Origin: CAZPQM01 sp964588995 | GTDB taxonomy: Bacteria; Pseudomonadota; Alphaproteobacteria; Rickettsiales; UBA8987 | DNA length: 20,343 bases | Assembly (NCBI GenBank): GCA_964588995.1 | Contig: CAZPQM010000023.1 | Coordinates: 1 to 20,343, forward strand | Direction of reading: 5' to 3' | Shown: one piece after another, positions 8,631 through 15,052 of the stretch | Position numbering within the stretch: position 1 is the first letter of the stretch | Layout: each line of letters starts with the position of its first letter | Made by a program: the position numbers and the translations under genes | The notes under the pieces: model-generated | Databases searched by the model: none | What the model saw: the letters and a program-made list of their open reading frames with translations, nothing else | Told to the model about the DNA's origin: nothing

Positions 8631-8690
8631 CTATTGACGCTTACATGTTTCGTGGCAAGACACCAAGTCGCTGACGTCAATTTTTTTCTT
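8631..8690 (+). ncRNA. possible small RNA or transcription attenuator ending in a terminator-like hairpin
   Basis: ATTGACG (8633-8639) is perfectly complementary to CGTCAAT (8675-8681), and a run of Ts follows (8682-8687). The interior can form a weaker inner pairing around TGG...CCA. With the promoter at 8596-8624, the predicted transcript is about 57 nt, begins at the stem and ends at the T-run. It could be a free-standing small RNA or a leader that stops most transcription before fliN. No known family is recognised. The outer stem is only 7 bp around a 35-nt loop, so termination may be weak. Confidence 0.3.
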
Positions 8691-8812
8691 TTAATTCGCA
8701 AGAAGATTTTTTTGATATGTTTCTTTTTGAAACACACAAACTGAAATCGTCCTTTTTCACTGGCTAATTTTACTACGATGCGCTAATGATTTAACCAAGG
8801 TAAAAGGGTGAT

Positions 8813-9157
8813 ATGTCTGAAGAGAATACTATGTCTGAAGAGGATATGGCTGTGGCTATGGAAGGCACGTCATCGTCCGAAGGGCATGCAATTAATCGGC
8901 AAAAGCTGGAACGGTTTGGCGATGTGGAGCTAACACTGGACGCGATTTTGGGGACTGTTTCCATGCCGCTGGAGCAATTTCTTAAGTTAGGACGCGGTGC
9001 TATTATTGAATTGGAACAAACGCGGTACGATGACCTTATATTGCAAGTCAACGGCACTACCGTAGCGACAGGAGAGATAAACGTACTGGAAGAGACGATT
9101 GGCGTACAGATAAAGGACGTTGCCCACAAAAATAAGATGTATGATTTAGATGCCTAA
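8813..9157 (+). CDS. fliN: FliN-type flagellar motor switch protein
   Basis: 114 residues. FliN forms the C-ring base with FliM and binds the export ATPase regulator FliH, working in torque, switching and export. The SpoA/FliN domain spans about residues 34-104. It contains VELTLDAILGTVSMPLEQFL, the typical LGRGAIIELEQ turn, and VNGTTVATGEINVLEETIGV. AAAAGGG supports the first ATG. The opening 18 bp are nearly duplicated (MSEENT then MSEEDM), so a second in-frame ATG lies six codons on. No other flagellar gene is in the window. A SctQ/HrcQ-like injectisome subunit is less likely given the small size and good FliN match. The next gene overlaps its end by 8 bp. Confidence 0.9.
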   Translation: MSEENTMSEEDMAVAMEGTSSSEGHAINRQKLERFGDVELTLDAILGTVSMPLEQFLKLGRGAIIELEQTRYDDLILQVNGTTVATGEINVLEETIGVQIKDVAHKNKMYDLDA

Positions 9158-9650
9158 GTTTTTTATATTTCTGGCTGCTGCTTTCTTTTCAATGCCCCCA
9201 TCAACTGCTCAACAAGCCACCAACGTTAATGAAAATGAAGTTGAAGTTAACACCAACTTTAACCCGGCTTTTCTTTCTCCTTCAAATCAAGCTAGCGTGC
9301 CTGAAGTAGAGTTAGAGACCAAGCCCATACAGCAGCTACTTCCTTATCCGATGGACTATACTAAGGGTCTGATTGAGGCCTGCCAACAGGTTATGGCAGC
9401 AGAGCGAGGGGAAGCCTATGATCTGCGCGGATATGGCCTTTGCGAAGGCTATATGCGAGGAGTAAAAAATACGTATGATATGCAGCGCCAATTTGGTTCT
9501 GAGGGAAAATTATGTTTCCCAAAGGATATCACCTGGCTGGACTTAATTCGCACCTTTCTGCGGTGGTCTGAGGTTCGTAGAGCCGAACGCGAGCAAATTG
9601 CCTGGGTTTCCCTCATAACCGCCTTTTCGCGAGCTTACCCGTGCCCTTAA
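9150..9650 (+). CDS. secreted Rap1a/Tai-like protein
   Basis: 166 residues, starting inside the last codons of fliN (8-bp overlap), so it is probably translated by coupling. Residues 1-20 form a signal peptide ending in STA before QQ, predicting a periplasmic protein. A low-complexity Asn/Glu/Pro-rich stretch follows (21-65). The C-terminal half has the Rap1a/Tai pattern: C78, GLCEGYMRGV with C98, CFPKD with C122, and a final AYPCP with C165, enough for two disulfides. Founding members neutralise type VI secretion amidase effectors. Most genomic homologues have no tested role, and no effector gene lies next to this one. The family call is fairly secure, but the immunity function is not established here. 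Confidence 0.7.
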   Translation: MPKFFIFLAAAFFSMPPSTAQQATNVNENEVEVNTNFNPAFLSPSNQASVPEVELETKPIQQLLPYPMDYTKGLIEACQQVMAAERGEAYDLRGYGLCEGYMRGVKNTYDMQRQFGSEGKLCFPKDITWLDLIRTFLRWSEVRRAEREQIAWVSLITAFSRAYPCP

Positions 9651-9663
9651 AAACAGAAAAACC

Positions 9664-9725
9664 ATTCTCATATTTCCTTATTTTAGCCTATCACATCCAT
9701 AACGTGCACTTCCCAAAATGAGAAT
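9664..9725. repeat. 8-bp inverted repeat between the Rap1a-like and XRE genes
   Basis: ATTCTCAT (9664-9671) and ATGAGAAT (9718-9725) are perfect inverted copies 46 bp apart, starting 13 bp after the upstream stop and ending 18 bp before a candidate -35. They could be paired operator half-sites for the downstream regulator or a weak terminator without a T-tract. Confidence 0.35.
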
Positions 9726-9742
9726 ATCCATATTGGTGTATT

Positions 9743-9771
9743 TTGCAGTTGTAATCTGTGGTAACTATGAT
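9743..9771 (+). promoter_or_regulatory. candidate promoter of the XRE regulator
   Basis: TTGCAG (9743-9748), a 17-bp spacer and TATGAT (9766-9771) give one near-consensus -10 and a partial -35. The predicted leader is about 42 nt with no strong Shine-Dalgarno before the ATG at 9820. Confidence 0.45.
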
Positions 9772-9819
9772 ATGTATATTGTTTGAGTGTTATGTAATCA
9801 TTGTAAATTGTAAAACTTT

Positions 9820-10263
9820 ATGAATGCAACATTGAAAGAAGACAAAGATACGCTATCAGGTCCGCACCCTGTTGATGTTCATGTGGGGAAGCGTATTCGC
9901 TTGCGTAGAAACATTTTAGGCCTTAGTCAGGAGGAATTAGGTAAAGCCGTTGGCGTCACGTTTCAGCAAATTCAAAAATATGAACGCGGTGCGAATCGAG
10001 TTGGCTCCAGCCGCCTTTACGAGTTTTCCAAGGTACTTTCTGTCTCGGTGGGATATTTTTTTGATAAGTTTTCGCCCGGACAAACTGTTCCCGGCTTTGC
10101 TGAAGAAAACGAAGCTAAAGAAGGGTTTCAATACGCCTCCCAGATGGATAATAAAGAAACGTTGCAGTTGGTGCAGGCCTACTGGAAAATTTCCAGCCCT
10201 AAATTGCGTCAGCGGGTCATTTCGCTGCTGAAAGATATGGCGAACGAAACCAACGCCGGATAA
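9820..10263 (+). CDS. XRE-family helix-turn-helix transcriptional regulator
   Basis: 147 residues. An HTH_3/Cro-CI domain covers residues 22-78. It includes VGKRIRLRRNILGLSQEELG, the recognition helix region VTFQQIQKYERGANRVGSSR, and YEFSKVLSVSVGYFFD. This strongly conserved QQIQKYERG form is common among alphaproteobacterial regulators, many of which carry a C-terminal helical tail like residues 105-147 here. The tail (LQLVQAYWKISSPKLRQRVI) may mediate dimerisation. Targets are unknown. It is transcribed alone, convergent with the Trm112-like gene whose stop lies 2 bp beyond. The ATG has no clear Shine-Dalgarno, but no better start fits the domain. Confidence 0.9.
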   Translation: MNATLKEDKDTLSGPHPVDVHVGKRIRLRRNILGLSQEELGKAVGVTFQQIQKYERGANRVGSSRLYEFSKVLSVSVGYFFDKFSPGQTVPGFAEENEAKEGFQYASQMDNKETLQLVQAYWKISSPKLRQRVISLLKDMANETNAG

Positions 10264-10265
10264 GA

Positions 10266-10445
10266 CTACTTACCCAGCTTTCTTGCTTCTTCCGGTAACA
10301 TTACCGGTATGCCTTCACTAATCGGATAGGCTAGGCCTGCTTGCTTACTGATAAGCTCTTGAGCTTCCTTATCATACTGCAACTCACCCTTGGTTAAGGG
10401 GCATACCAGCATCTCCAGCATTTTGGGATCGACCTTTTTCAACAT
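10266..10445 (-). CDS. Trm112-like small protein (YcaR/UPF0434 family)
   Basis: 59 residues. The sequence reads VDPKMLEMLVCPLTKGEL, then AGLAYPISEGIPVMLPEEAR, which is the Trm112p/UPF0434 pattern almost unchanged. In eukaryotes and archaea Trm112 activates methyltransferases. The bacterial role is not settled. Only one of the usual Cys positions (VCP) remains, as in most alphaproteobacterial versions. An in-frame stop lies six codons upstream, which fixes the N-terminus at the ATG at 10445 or the ATG eight codons later. AAGGA sits very close to the first ATG. The gene contains a perfect 7-bp palindromic pair, CCGGTAA-CA-TTACCGG, at 10292-10307. Confidence 0.88.
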   Translation of the reverse strand: MLKKVDPKMLEMLVCPLTKGELQYDKEAQELISKQAGLAYPISEGIPVMLPEEARKLGK

Positions 10446-10558
10446 ATCCTTAAGATAGCCTCAATCCTTCTAAAAGCAAGCAGAAGCCGCATTGACATTC
10501 CGGCGAATATTGACACGCTGCAAGGAAACTTATTGATAAAACTACCGAAGCTTATTCT

Positions 10559-11596
10559 ATGGATCCATTTTCGCAAGGCCTCGTTGGCGCAGTGGTTGCT
10601 CAAAGCGCTGCCCGAAAAGCTAATATACGCAAGGCTGCGCTCATAGGCTGTTTGGCCGGGCTCGCGCCGGATCTGGATGTGCTGATCCGGTCTGGGGATG
10701 ATCCTATGTTCAATATTGCCATGCACCGCCATTTTACGCACGCACTTGCCTTTACACCCATTGGCGCTTTTATCGTAGCGGGGCTGCTTTGGTTGATGGC
10801 GCGAAGGCGGCTAGCCCTACCCTTTAAAACGGTCTACCTGTTTGCCTTTGTCGGCTATCTCACCCACGGCCCATTGGATGCCTGCACCAGCTACGGCACT
10901 GTGCTGTACTGGCCCTTTTCGGAGGAGCGGGTGGCGTGGAACGTGATATCCATTATCGACCCGCTATTTACTTTCGGTATCGTCCTCTGCGCGGTCGTGT
11001 TTGCCTATTGGAAGCGAAGCCGCACCCCTGCCCTCATCGGCACCCTGATCGGGCTTGCCTATCTCGGCTTCGGCTATAGTCAGAAAATAGCTGCAACGGA
11101 GCTTACGCAGGAACTCGCGGCCCGAAACGGACATGAGATTGAACACCTGTTCGTTAGTCAGTCGCTCGGTAATCAGTTTTTATGGCGCAGCGTCTATGTG
11201 GAGGATGGCACGATGTATATGCAGGCGGTTTACGTCATGCCCTTTGGCCAGCGCTGGATTACCCATAACTATGCCGTGAAGCGATATGACCCGGAGCTGG
11301 ATCTGCCGGAAATTGGAGAGGGGCAGCAGCGTGACGATCTTCGGTTTTTTGCGCAGTTTGCGAGTACACTCATTGGCCCGTTTGGGGATGATCCGCATAT
11401 AATCGCTGACTACCGCTATGGCCTGGCTCCACAAGGTGCCGCCCCCATCTGGGGCGTTCGCATCACGCCGGGCGACCCGGGGGCGCATGTAAAGATGGCC
11501 CGCTTCCACGACCGTTCGAGTGAAGGCTTGCAGGGGCTATTCGAGATGATTCAGGGCAACCCGCCTACCGAACCGGCGATTTGGTATAAGGAGTGA
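10559..11596 (+). CDS. membrane-bound metal-dependent hydrolase, DUF457/YdjM family
   Basis: 345 residues. The N-terminal MDPFSQGLVGAVVAQ, then PDLD (37-40), HRHFTHA (56-62) and HGPLDACTSYGT (103-114), are the hallmark His/Asp ligand motifs of the DUF457 (YdjM/YbcI) family. Related proteins are called LexA-regulated membrane hydrolases. Membrane segments are seen at about 63-80, 90-103, 130-148 and 155-170. The C-terminal half (180-345) is soluble and holds no motif I recognise. The substrate is unknown. A perfect TTGACA (10510-10515) lies upstream but its -10 is poor. A second ATTGACA copy is 18 bp before it. No alphaproteobacterial LexA box was seen. The start has no strong Shine-Dalgarno but fits the family N-terminus. 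Confidence 0.85.
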   Translation: MDPFSQGLVGAVVAQSAARKANIRKAALIGCLAGLAPDLDVLIRSGDDPMFNIAMHRHFTHALAFTPIGAFIVAGLLWLMARRRLALPFKTVYLFAFVGYLTHGPLDACTSYGTVLYWPFSEERVAWNVISIIDPLFTFGIVLCAVVFAYWKRSRTPALIGTLIGLAYLGFGYSQKIAATELTQELAARNGHEIEHLFVSQSLGNQFLWRSVYVEDGTMYMQAVYVMPFGQRWITHNYAVKRYDPELDLPEIGEGQQRDDLRFFAQFASTLIGPFGDDPHIIADYRYGLAPQGAAPIWGVRITPGDPGAHVKMARFHDRSSEGLQGLFEMIQGNPPTEPAIWYKE

Positions 11597-11736
11597 GGCA
11601 TACTTACTGGCCAATCGCCTATTTTTCTACTTGATTCTCCTGCGAGGATGCGTATGATCCGCCTCTAACTTGGCGTTCATGTAATATATTACTATTATAT
11701 GATTACACCATTAAGTTATGTGGGGATTTTTAGGAA

Positions 11737-11806
11737 GATTTTCGTGAAGATCCGCAGCGTACATTAAGTACGTGAGGAATCTGAGTGTAAATATGACGCG
11801 AAAATC
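11737..11806. repeat. long imperfect hairpin upstream of tRNA-Gly
   Basis: GATTTTCG (11737-11744) pairs perfectly with CGAAAATC (11799-11806). Inside, AGATCC partly pairs with GGAATCT, and the apex is CGTAC-ATTAA-GTACG (11758-11772). The whole 70 bp can fold as one long hairpin with a GTAC apex. It lies 25 bp before the tRNA and could be a dispersed palindromic repeat or act on tRNA expression. It has no T-tract matching an intrinsic terminator for the upstream gene. Confidence 0.6.
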
Positions 11807-11831
11807 ACCCATAAATTAATCGGTAGAATGG

Positions 11832-11906
11832 GCGGGTGTAGCTCAGGGGTAGAGCGAAACCTTGCCAAGGTTTAGGTCGAGAGTTCGAATCTCTTCACCC
11901 GCTCCA
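11832..11906 (+). tRNA. tRNA-Gly (GCC), CCA encoded
   Basis: The acceptor GCGGGTG (11832-11838) pairs with CACCCGC (11896-11902), followed by T and an encoded CCA. The D-arm is GCTCAGGGGTAGAGC. The anticodon stem-loop is AACCTTGCCAAGGTT with anticodon GCC, and the T-arm is GAGAGTTCGAATCTC. All arms are intact over 75 nt. Confidence 0.97.
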
Positions 11907-11913
11907 TATTAAG

Positions 11914-11942
11914 AAAGCTCTCAGTTCACTGGGAGCTTTTTT
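11914..11942 (+). terminator. intrinsic terminator of tRNA-Gly
   Basis: AAAGCTCTCAG (11914-11924) pairs with CTGGGAGCTTT (11929-11939), with one G-T pair and a TTCA loop, and is followed by a run of six Ts (11937-11942). It lies 8 nt after the tRNA. Confidence 0.85.
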
Positions 11943-11960
11943 GATTTATAGTCGTGACAG

Positions 11961-12067
11961 GTTCGAACGATACGAGTTCGACAAAACGATAACATCGTTT
12001 TAGACGGCTTTAGCCGCCCGAAGGGTGAAGAATCGTTTCAAACGATTCTGAATCAATCTCTTCACCC
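11961..12067. repeat. cluster of small palindromes between the two tRNA-tail copies
   Basis: Four structures are packed together. They are GTTCGAAC (11961-11968, perfect palindrome), AAAACGAT-AAC-ATCGTTTT (11983-12001), AGAATCGTTT-C-AAACGATTCT (12029-12049), and an enclosing pair of GGGTGAAGA (12023-12031) with TCTTCACCC (12059-12067). No open reading frame of note is present. The arrangement resembles a palindromic mobile repeat of the kind known in Rickettsiales, but I cannot match it to a named family. Confidence 0.6.
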
Positions 12068-12163
12068 GCTCCAGATAACCGAAGATTCAGGCGATGACGG
12101 AAGTGGATGGCACAATCGGGGATATAGGGTTGATTCAGGATAGTATGCCTTAAAAAATCCTCA

Positions 12164-12607
12164 CTACTTCACGGCATATTGCTGCAAAATATCCAATGGA
12201 ATAAACTCGAGTGCTTTTTCATGTGTGGATTCCAGCACAAGCGGTGGCGCTTTGCCCGCTTCATACGCCTCTTTCCAACGTAATGCGCACAGGCACCATT
12301 TATACCCCGGCTTTAGACCAGGAAATTGATGCATTGGCCTTGGTGTGGAAAGGTCATTACCGCGTGCCCTGGTAAAATCGAGGAATGTCTCATCGACTTT
12401 CGCACATACCACATGCGTGCCATGATCCTGCTCGCTGGTACGACAGGAACCATCACGGAAGAATCCGGTTAGCGGGTCAAAACAGCATGGTTGAAGCGGT
12501 TCGCCCAGCACGTTTTTAGCATCCGAATTATCGTTAGACGGGGTAAGCGGTTGGGCCATAACGCCTCCTGTGATACATAACATGAATAAGAGTAAGGTGT
12601 ATTTCAT
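12164..12607 (-). CDS. exported DUF2237 family protein
   Basis: 147 residues from ATG 12607. A longer frame exists, but this ATG overlaps the upstream stop as ATGA and puts the signal peptide (residues 1-19, ending VMAQ) at the true N-terminus. From residue 32 the protein follows the DUF2237 pattern: NVLGEPLQPC, DPLTGFFRDG, HVVCAKV, FTRARGNDLSTPRP, FPGLKPGYKWCLCALRWKEA. Six Cys are conserved in position (41, 42, 55, 68, 105, 107). Most DUF2237 proteins are cytoplasmic and about 120 residues, so the added export signal is unusual. The function of the family is unknown. Its coupling to a thiol-disulfide protein suggests a shared redox role in the envelope, but this is only an inference. Confidence 0.87.
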   Translation of the reverse strand: MKYTLLLFMLCITGGVMAQPLTPSNDNSDAKNVLGEPLQPCCFDPLTGFFRDGSCRTSEQDHGTHVVCAKVDETFLDFTRARGNDLSTPRPMHQFPGLKPGYKWCLCALRWKEAYEAGKAPPLVLESTHEKALEFIPLDILQQYAVK

Positions 12608-12978
12608 GAGCGCTCCTTTTGCAAGGCTAGCTGACAATGATCAAGCCGTTTAAAACGCCATGCGGCAAATACCCGGTAAGATAGCTTGGCCAAATGATAG
12701 ATCAGCGGCAAGGAGGCAAACCGCGCGAGCCACTTCCAGCGTGGCAGCTGCCGCCAAATCAGAATGAAGGCAGCTACCCCGATATGCATCCGGCCGTCTT
12801 CATCTTCCGCATGCAATGCCTTTAACCCTTCAGCAAGCGTATAGCCTTTCTTGGTAAATGGCTCCGGCTTGCGGGTAATATCCTGCCAGTTAAATATCCC
12901 TGCCGGCGCAATCTTCTGATAATGGCGAATCTCGCGCGAACACAAACCGCACTTACCGTCATAATACACAATAATCAT
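12604..12978 (-). CDS. DCC-family thiol-disulfide oxidoreductase-like protein (DUF393)
   Basis: 124 residues, the normal family size. YYDGKCGLC at the N-terminus carries the DCC motif (D7, then C10 and C13 as CxxC), followed by a thioredoxin-like fold. ALHAEDEDGRMHIGVAAFILIWRQLP is the usual middle segment, with a hydrophobic helix near 95-112. Family members are predicted thiol-disulfide oxidoreductases. Substrates are unknown. It is the first gene of a two-gene unit, overlapping the DUF2237 start by 4 bp. It is divergent from the ArsC/YffB-like gene, with only 38 bp between the starts, so promoters for the two directions must overlap. Confidence 0.9.
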   Translation of the reverse strand: MIIVYYDGKCGLCSREIRHYQKIAPAGIFNWQDITRKPEPFTKKGYTLAEGLKALHAEDEDGRMHIGVAAFILIWRQLPRWKWLARFASLPLIYHLAKLSYRVFAAWRFKRLDHCQLALQKERS

Positions 12979-13016
12979 ATATTGCTATTCGTTTCCGCGC
13001 TGCGTAAGTTAGCAGC

Positions 13017-13361
13017 ATGACAACACTCTATGGCATTTCTAATTGCGATACGGTCAAGAAGGCGCGGCGCTGGCTGGAGCTTAACAATGTTCCCTATCAG
13101 TTTCATGACTTTCGAAAAGACGGGATGGCATCCGTACCGCTTTCTGATTGGATAGTGCGTGTCGGGCTGGAAACACTGGTGAATAAACGCAGTCGCACAT
13201 GGAAAACCCTGCCCGATGCCGACAAAGCCGCATTGGATGAACACACGGCCGTTGAACTGCTCTTCACCCAGCCCACCCTCATCAAACGCCCTGTGATTGA
13301 GCATGCGGGCGAGCTTCTGGTCGGGTTTGATGAATCCGCCTATGAGGAACGGTTTCAGTGA
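13017..13361 (+). CDS. ArsC/Spx-family protein, YffB-like
   Basis: 114 residues. YGISNCDTVKKARRWLE places the family Cys at residue 10 in the CDT context typical of YffB. PYQFHDFRKDG, LVNKRSRTWKTL and FTQPTLIKRPVI complete the ArsC-like thioredoxin fold pattern. YffB-type proteins are predicted glutathione-dependent thiol reductases and are not true arsenate reductases. The stop overlaps the GTG start of glpK by 4 bp, so both are probably translated from one mRNA. The pairing with glycerol kinase has no obvious functional reason. Confidence 0.9.
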   Translation: MTTLYGISNCDTVKKARRWLELNNVPYQFHDFRKDGMASVPLSDWIVRVGLETLVNKRSRTWKTLPDADKAALDEHTAVELLFTQPTLIKRPVIEHAGELLVGFDESAYEERFQ

Positions 13362-14830
13362 GTCACATCCTCGCGATTGATCAGGGCACGACCTCTTCCC
13401 GCACGATCCTGTTTGACCGTAACGGGCAGAAGATCGCGGTTTCACAGACCGAGTATGCACAGATTTACCCGCAGGACGGCTGGGTCGAGCATGACCCGGA
13501 AGCGATTTGGCGCACCACGCTGGAGGCCTGCAAAACCGTTCTGAAGGGGCATACAGCAGACTGCATCGGCATCACCAATCAGCGCGAAACGACCCTGCTG
13601 TGGGATCGCAAGACGGGTCAGCCGCTCTATAATGCGATTGTCTGGCAGGACAGACGCACCGCTGAGCAGTGCCGCACACTGCAGGCCGAAGGGCACGAGG
13701 CAACGATCACCGCGAAAACCGGGCTGCGGCTTGATCCGTATTTCTCCGCGACCAAACTAGCCTGGCTGCTTACCCATATCGAAGGCGCGCGGGAGAAAGC
13801 CGAAGCCGGAAAGCTCGCCTTCGGTACGGTCGATACATTCCTGCTCTGGCGCTTAACCGGTGGCAAGGTGCACGCAACAGACGCCACCAATGCCTCACGC
13901 ACCCTTCTCTACAATATCCGTAAAGGCGAGTGGGATGACGAACTGTTGGAGTTATTTGCTATTCCGCGCTCGCTCCTGCCTGAGGTGAAGAATTCCGCTG
14001 GGTATTATGGGGAGAGCGAGACGTCCGTGCTTGGTCAGTGTCTGCCCATCACAGGCATCGCGGGCGATCAGCAGGCGGCGACCATCGGGCAGGCCTGTTT
14101 TGCCCCGGGTATGATCAAAAGCACCTACGGTACCGGCTGTTTCGCCATGCTGAATACGGGTGAGCGCCCCCTCACCTCATCCAACCAACTGCTCACCACC
14201 CTTGCTTACCAATTGAACGGTACGCCTACTTACGCGCTGGAAGGTTCCATTTTTGTTGCCGGTAGCGCGGTGCAATGGCTGCGCGACAATCTCGAATTTT
14301 TTGCACATGCCAGCGAAACCGAACAGCTCGCAGCAGCCTCGGACAGCGGCTCCCATATCGTTTTGGTGCCAGCTTTTACCGGGCTCGGCGCGCCACATTG
14401 GAACCCGGATGCGCGCGGCGCCATGTTCGGCCTGACGCGCAACAGCAGCAAGGCGGATATGGTCAAAGCCACGTTGGATGCAATCTGCTTTCAGACGCAT
14501 GATCTCATGCACGCCATGCATCAGGACGGAGCTGCAATACATAACCTTCGCATTGACGGCGGCATGGTCGCGAATAACTGGTTTTGTCAGCGGCTTGCGA
14601 ACCTGATCAACCTGCCGGTCAGCCGCCCGGCGGTGCAGGAAACAACCGCGCTTGGCGCGGCCTATCTTGCCGGGCTGGAAGCCGGTATCTTCGCCGATCT
14701 GGAGGCAATAAGCGCCCTGTGGCGGCGTGATGCCGCTTTTGCCCCAGCCATGGAAGACTCTGAGCGAGACGCTAAACTCACACGCTGGCACCACGCCGTA
14801 AGCGCCGTGGAACGGTTTGCAAAAGGGTGA
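13358..14830 (+). CDS. glpK: glycerol kinase
   Basis: 490 residues, near the usual ~500. It phosphorylates glycerol to sn-glycerol 3-phosphate with ATP, the first step in glycerol use and a source of phospholipid precursors. The phosphate-binding start DQGTTSSRTILFD is at 8-20. NQRETT (74-79) supplies the glycerol-contacting Arg76-Glu77 pair, and GDQQAA holds the catalytic base Asp237. FGGY signatures are YGTGCFAMLNTG (257-268) and, near the end, TTALGAAYLAGLEAG. The start is GTG, overlapping the previous stop, with GAGGAAC as ribosome site. No glycerol facilitator (glpF) or glycerol-3-phosphate dehydrogenase is next to it. Confidence 0.97.
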   Translation: MSHILAIDQGTTSSRTILFDRNGQKIAVSQTEYAQIYPQDGWVEHDPEAIWRTTLEACKTVLKGHTADCIGITNQRETTLLWDRKTGQPLYNAIVWQDRRTAEQCRTLQAEGHEATITAKTGLRLDPYFSATKLAWLLTHIEGAREKAEAGKLAFGTVDTFLLWRLTGGKVHATDATNASRTLLYNIRKGEWDDELLELFAIPRSLLPEVKNSAGYYGESETSVLGQCLPITGIAGDQQAATIGQACFAPGMIKSTYGTGCFAMLNTGERPLTSSNQLLTTLAYQLNGTPTYALEGSIFVAGSAVQWLRDNLEFFAHASETEQLAAASDSGSHIVLVPAFTGLGAPHWNPDARGAMFGLTRNSSKADMVKATLDAICFQTHDLMHAMHQDGAAIHNLRIDGGMVANNWFCQRLANLINLPVSRPAVQETTALGAAYLAGLEAGIFADLEAISALWRRDAAFAPAMEDSERDAKLTRWHHAVSAVERFAKG

Positions 14831-14902
14831 TAACGTGATTGTGGTGCTAGGGCTTTTTGGCATAATGCGCCGAGCCTGATCCGTGCTATCCAGCAACTAA
14901 AA

Positions 14903-14929
14903 AGATCCTTCGACTACGCTCAGGATGAC
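14903..14929 (-). repeat. dispersed repeat unit of the GTCATCC...GGATCT type
   Basis: On the minus strand it begins GTCATCCTGAGCG and ends AAGGATCT. This unit is widespread in many bacterial genomes. A related copy in the opposite orientation occurs at 17124-17158, so the two flank the HglS-like gene as inverted copies. Confidence 0.7.
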
Positions 14930-14951
14930 GATAGGAAATGCAGGTTAGGGC

Positions 14952-15040
14952 GTCATTGCGAGCGACCGTAGGGAGCGCGGCAATCTAGGCAGGGATTCTC
15001 TGACTTGAGATTGCTTCGTCGTTTCACTCCTCGCAATGAC
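14952..15040. repeat. inverted-repeat element of the GTCATTGCGAG type
   Basis: GTCATTGCGAG (14952-14962) and CTCGCAATGAC (15030-15040) are perfect outer arms, and GCAATCT (14980-14986) with AGATTGC (15008-15014) form inner arms. Complete palindromic units like this occur in many copies in Rickettsiales and other genomes. Confidence 0.8.
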
Positions 15041-15052
15041 AGGGTTCTATCT

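Larger units (their letters stand above)
11888..12073. repeat. 19-bp direct repeat of the tRNA-Gly 3' end (att-like)
   Basis: The last 19 bases of the tRNA (11888-11906) occur again, identical, at 12055-12073, including the CCA. Duplications of a tRNA 3' end usually mark integration of a mobile element by a tyrosine recombinase. Here only 148 bp lies between the copies and no integrase is present, so it is either a deletion scar or a small element that targets the tRNA tail. The second copy also pairs with GGGTGAAGA at 12023-12031. Confidence 0.75.

Noticed and set aside
10292..10307. Palindrome CCGGTAA-CA-TTACCGG as a terminator between the convergent XRE and Trm112-like genes
   Set aside because: It lies inside the Trm112-like coding sequence, has a 2-nt loop and no T-tract, and encodes conserved residues (GIPVMLPEE).
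12090..12153. Nineteen-codon plus-strand ORF after the second tRNA-tail copy
   Set aside because: It has no ribosome site and no recognisable sequence, and its length is within chance expectation.
12975..13460. 161-codon minus-strand frame across the ArsC/YffB-like gene and the start of glpK
   Set aside because: It is antisense to two clear protein families, has no domain of its own and no ribosome site. It is a shadow of GC-rich coding sequence.
14177..14896. 239-codon minus-strand frame opposite the 3' half of glpK
   Set aside because: It is entirely antisense to conserved glycerol kinase sequence, and its predicted protein resembles no family.
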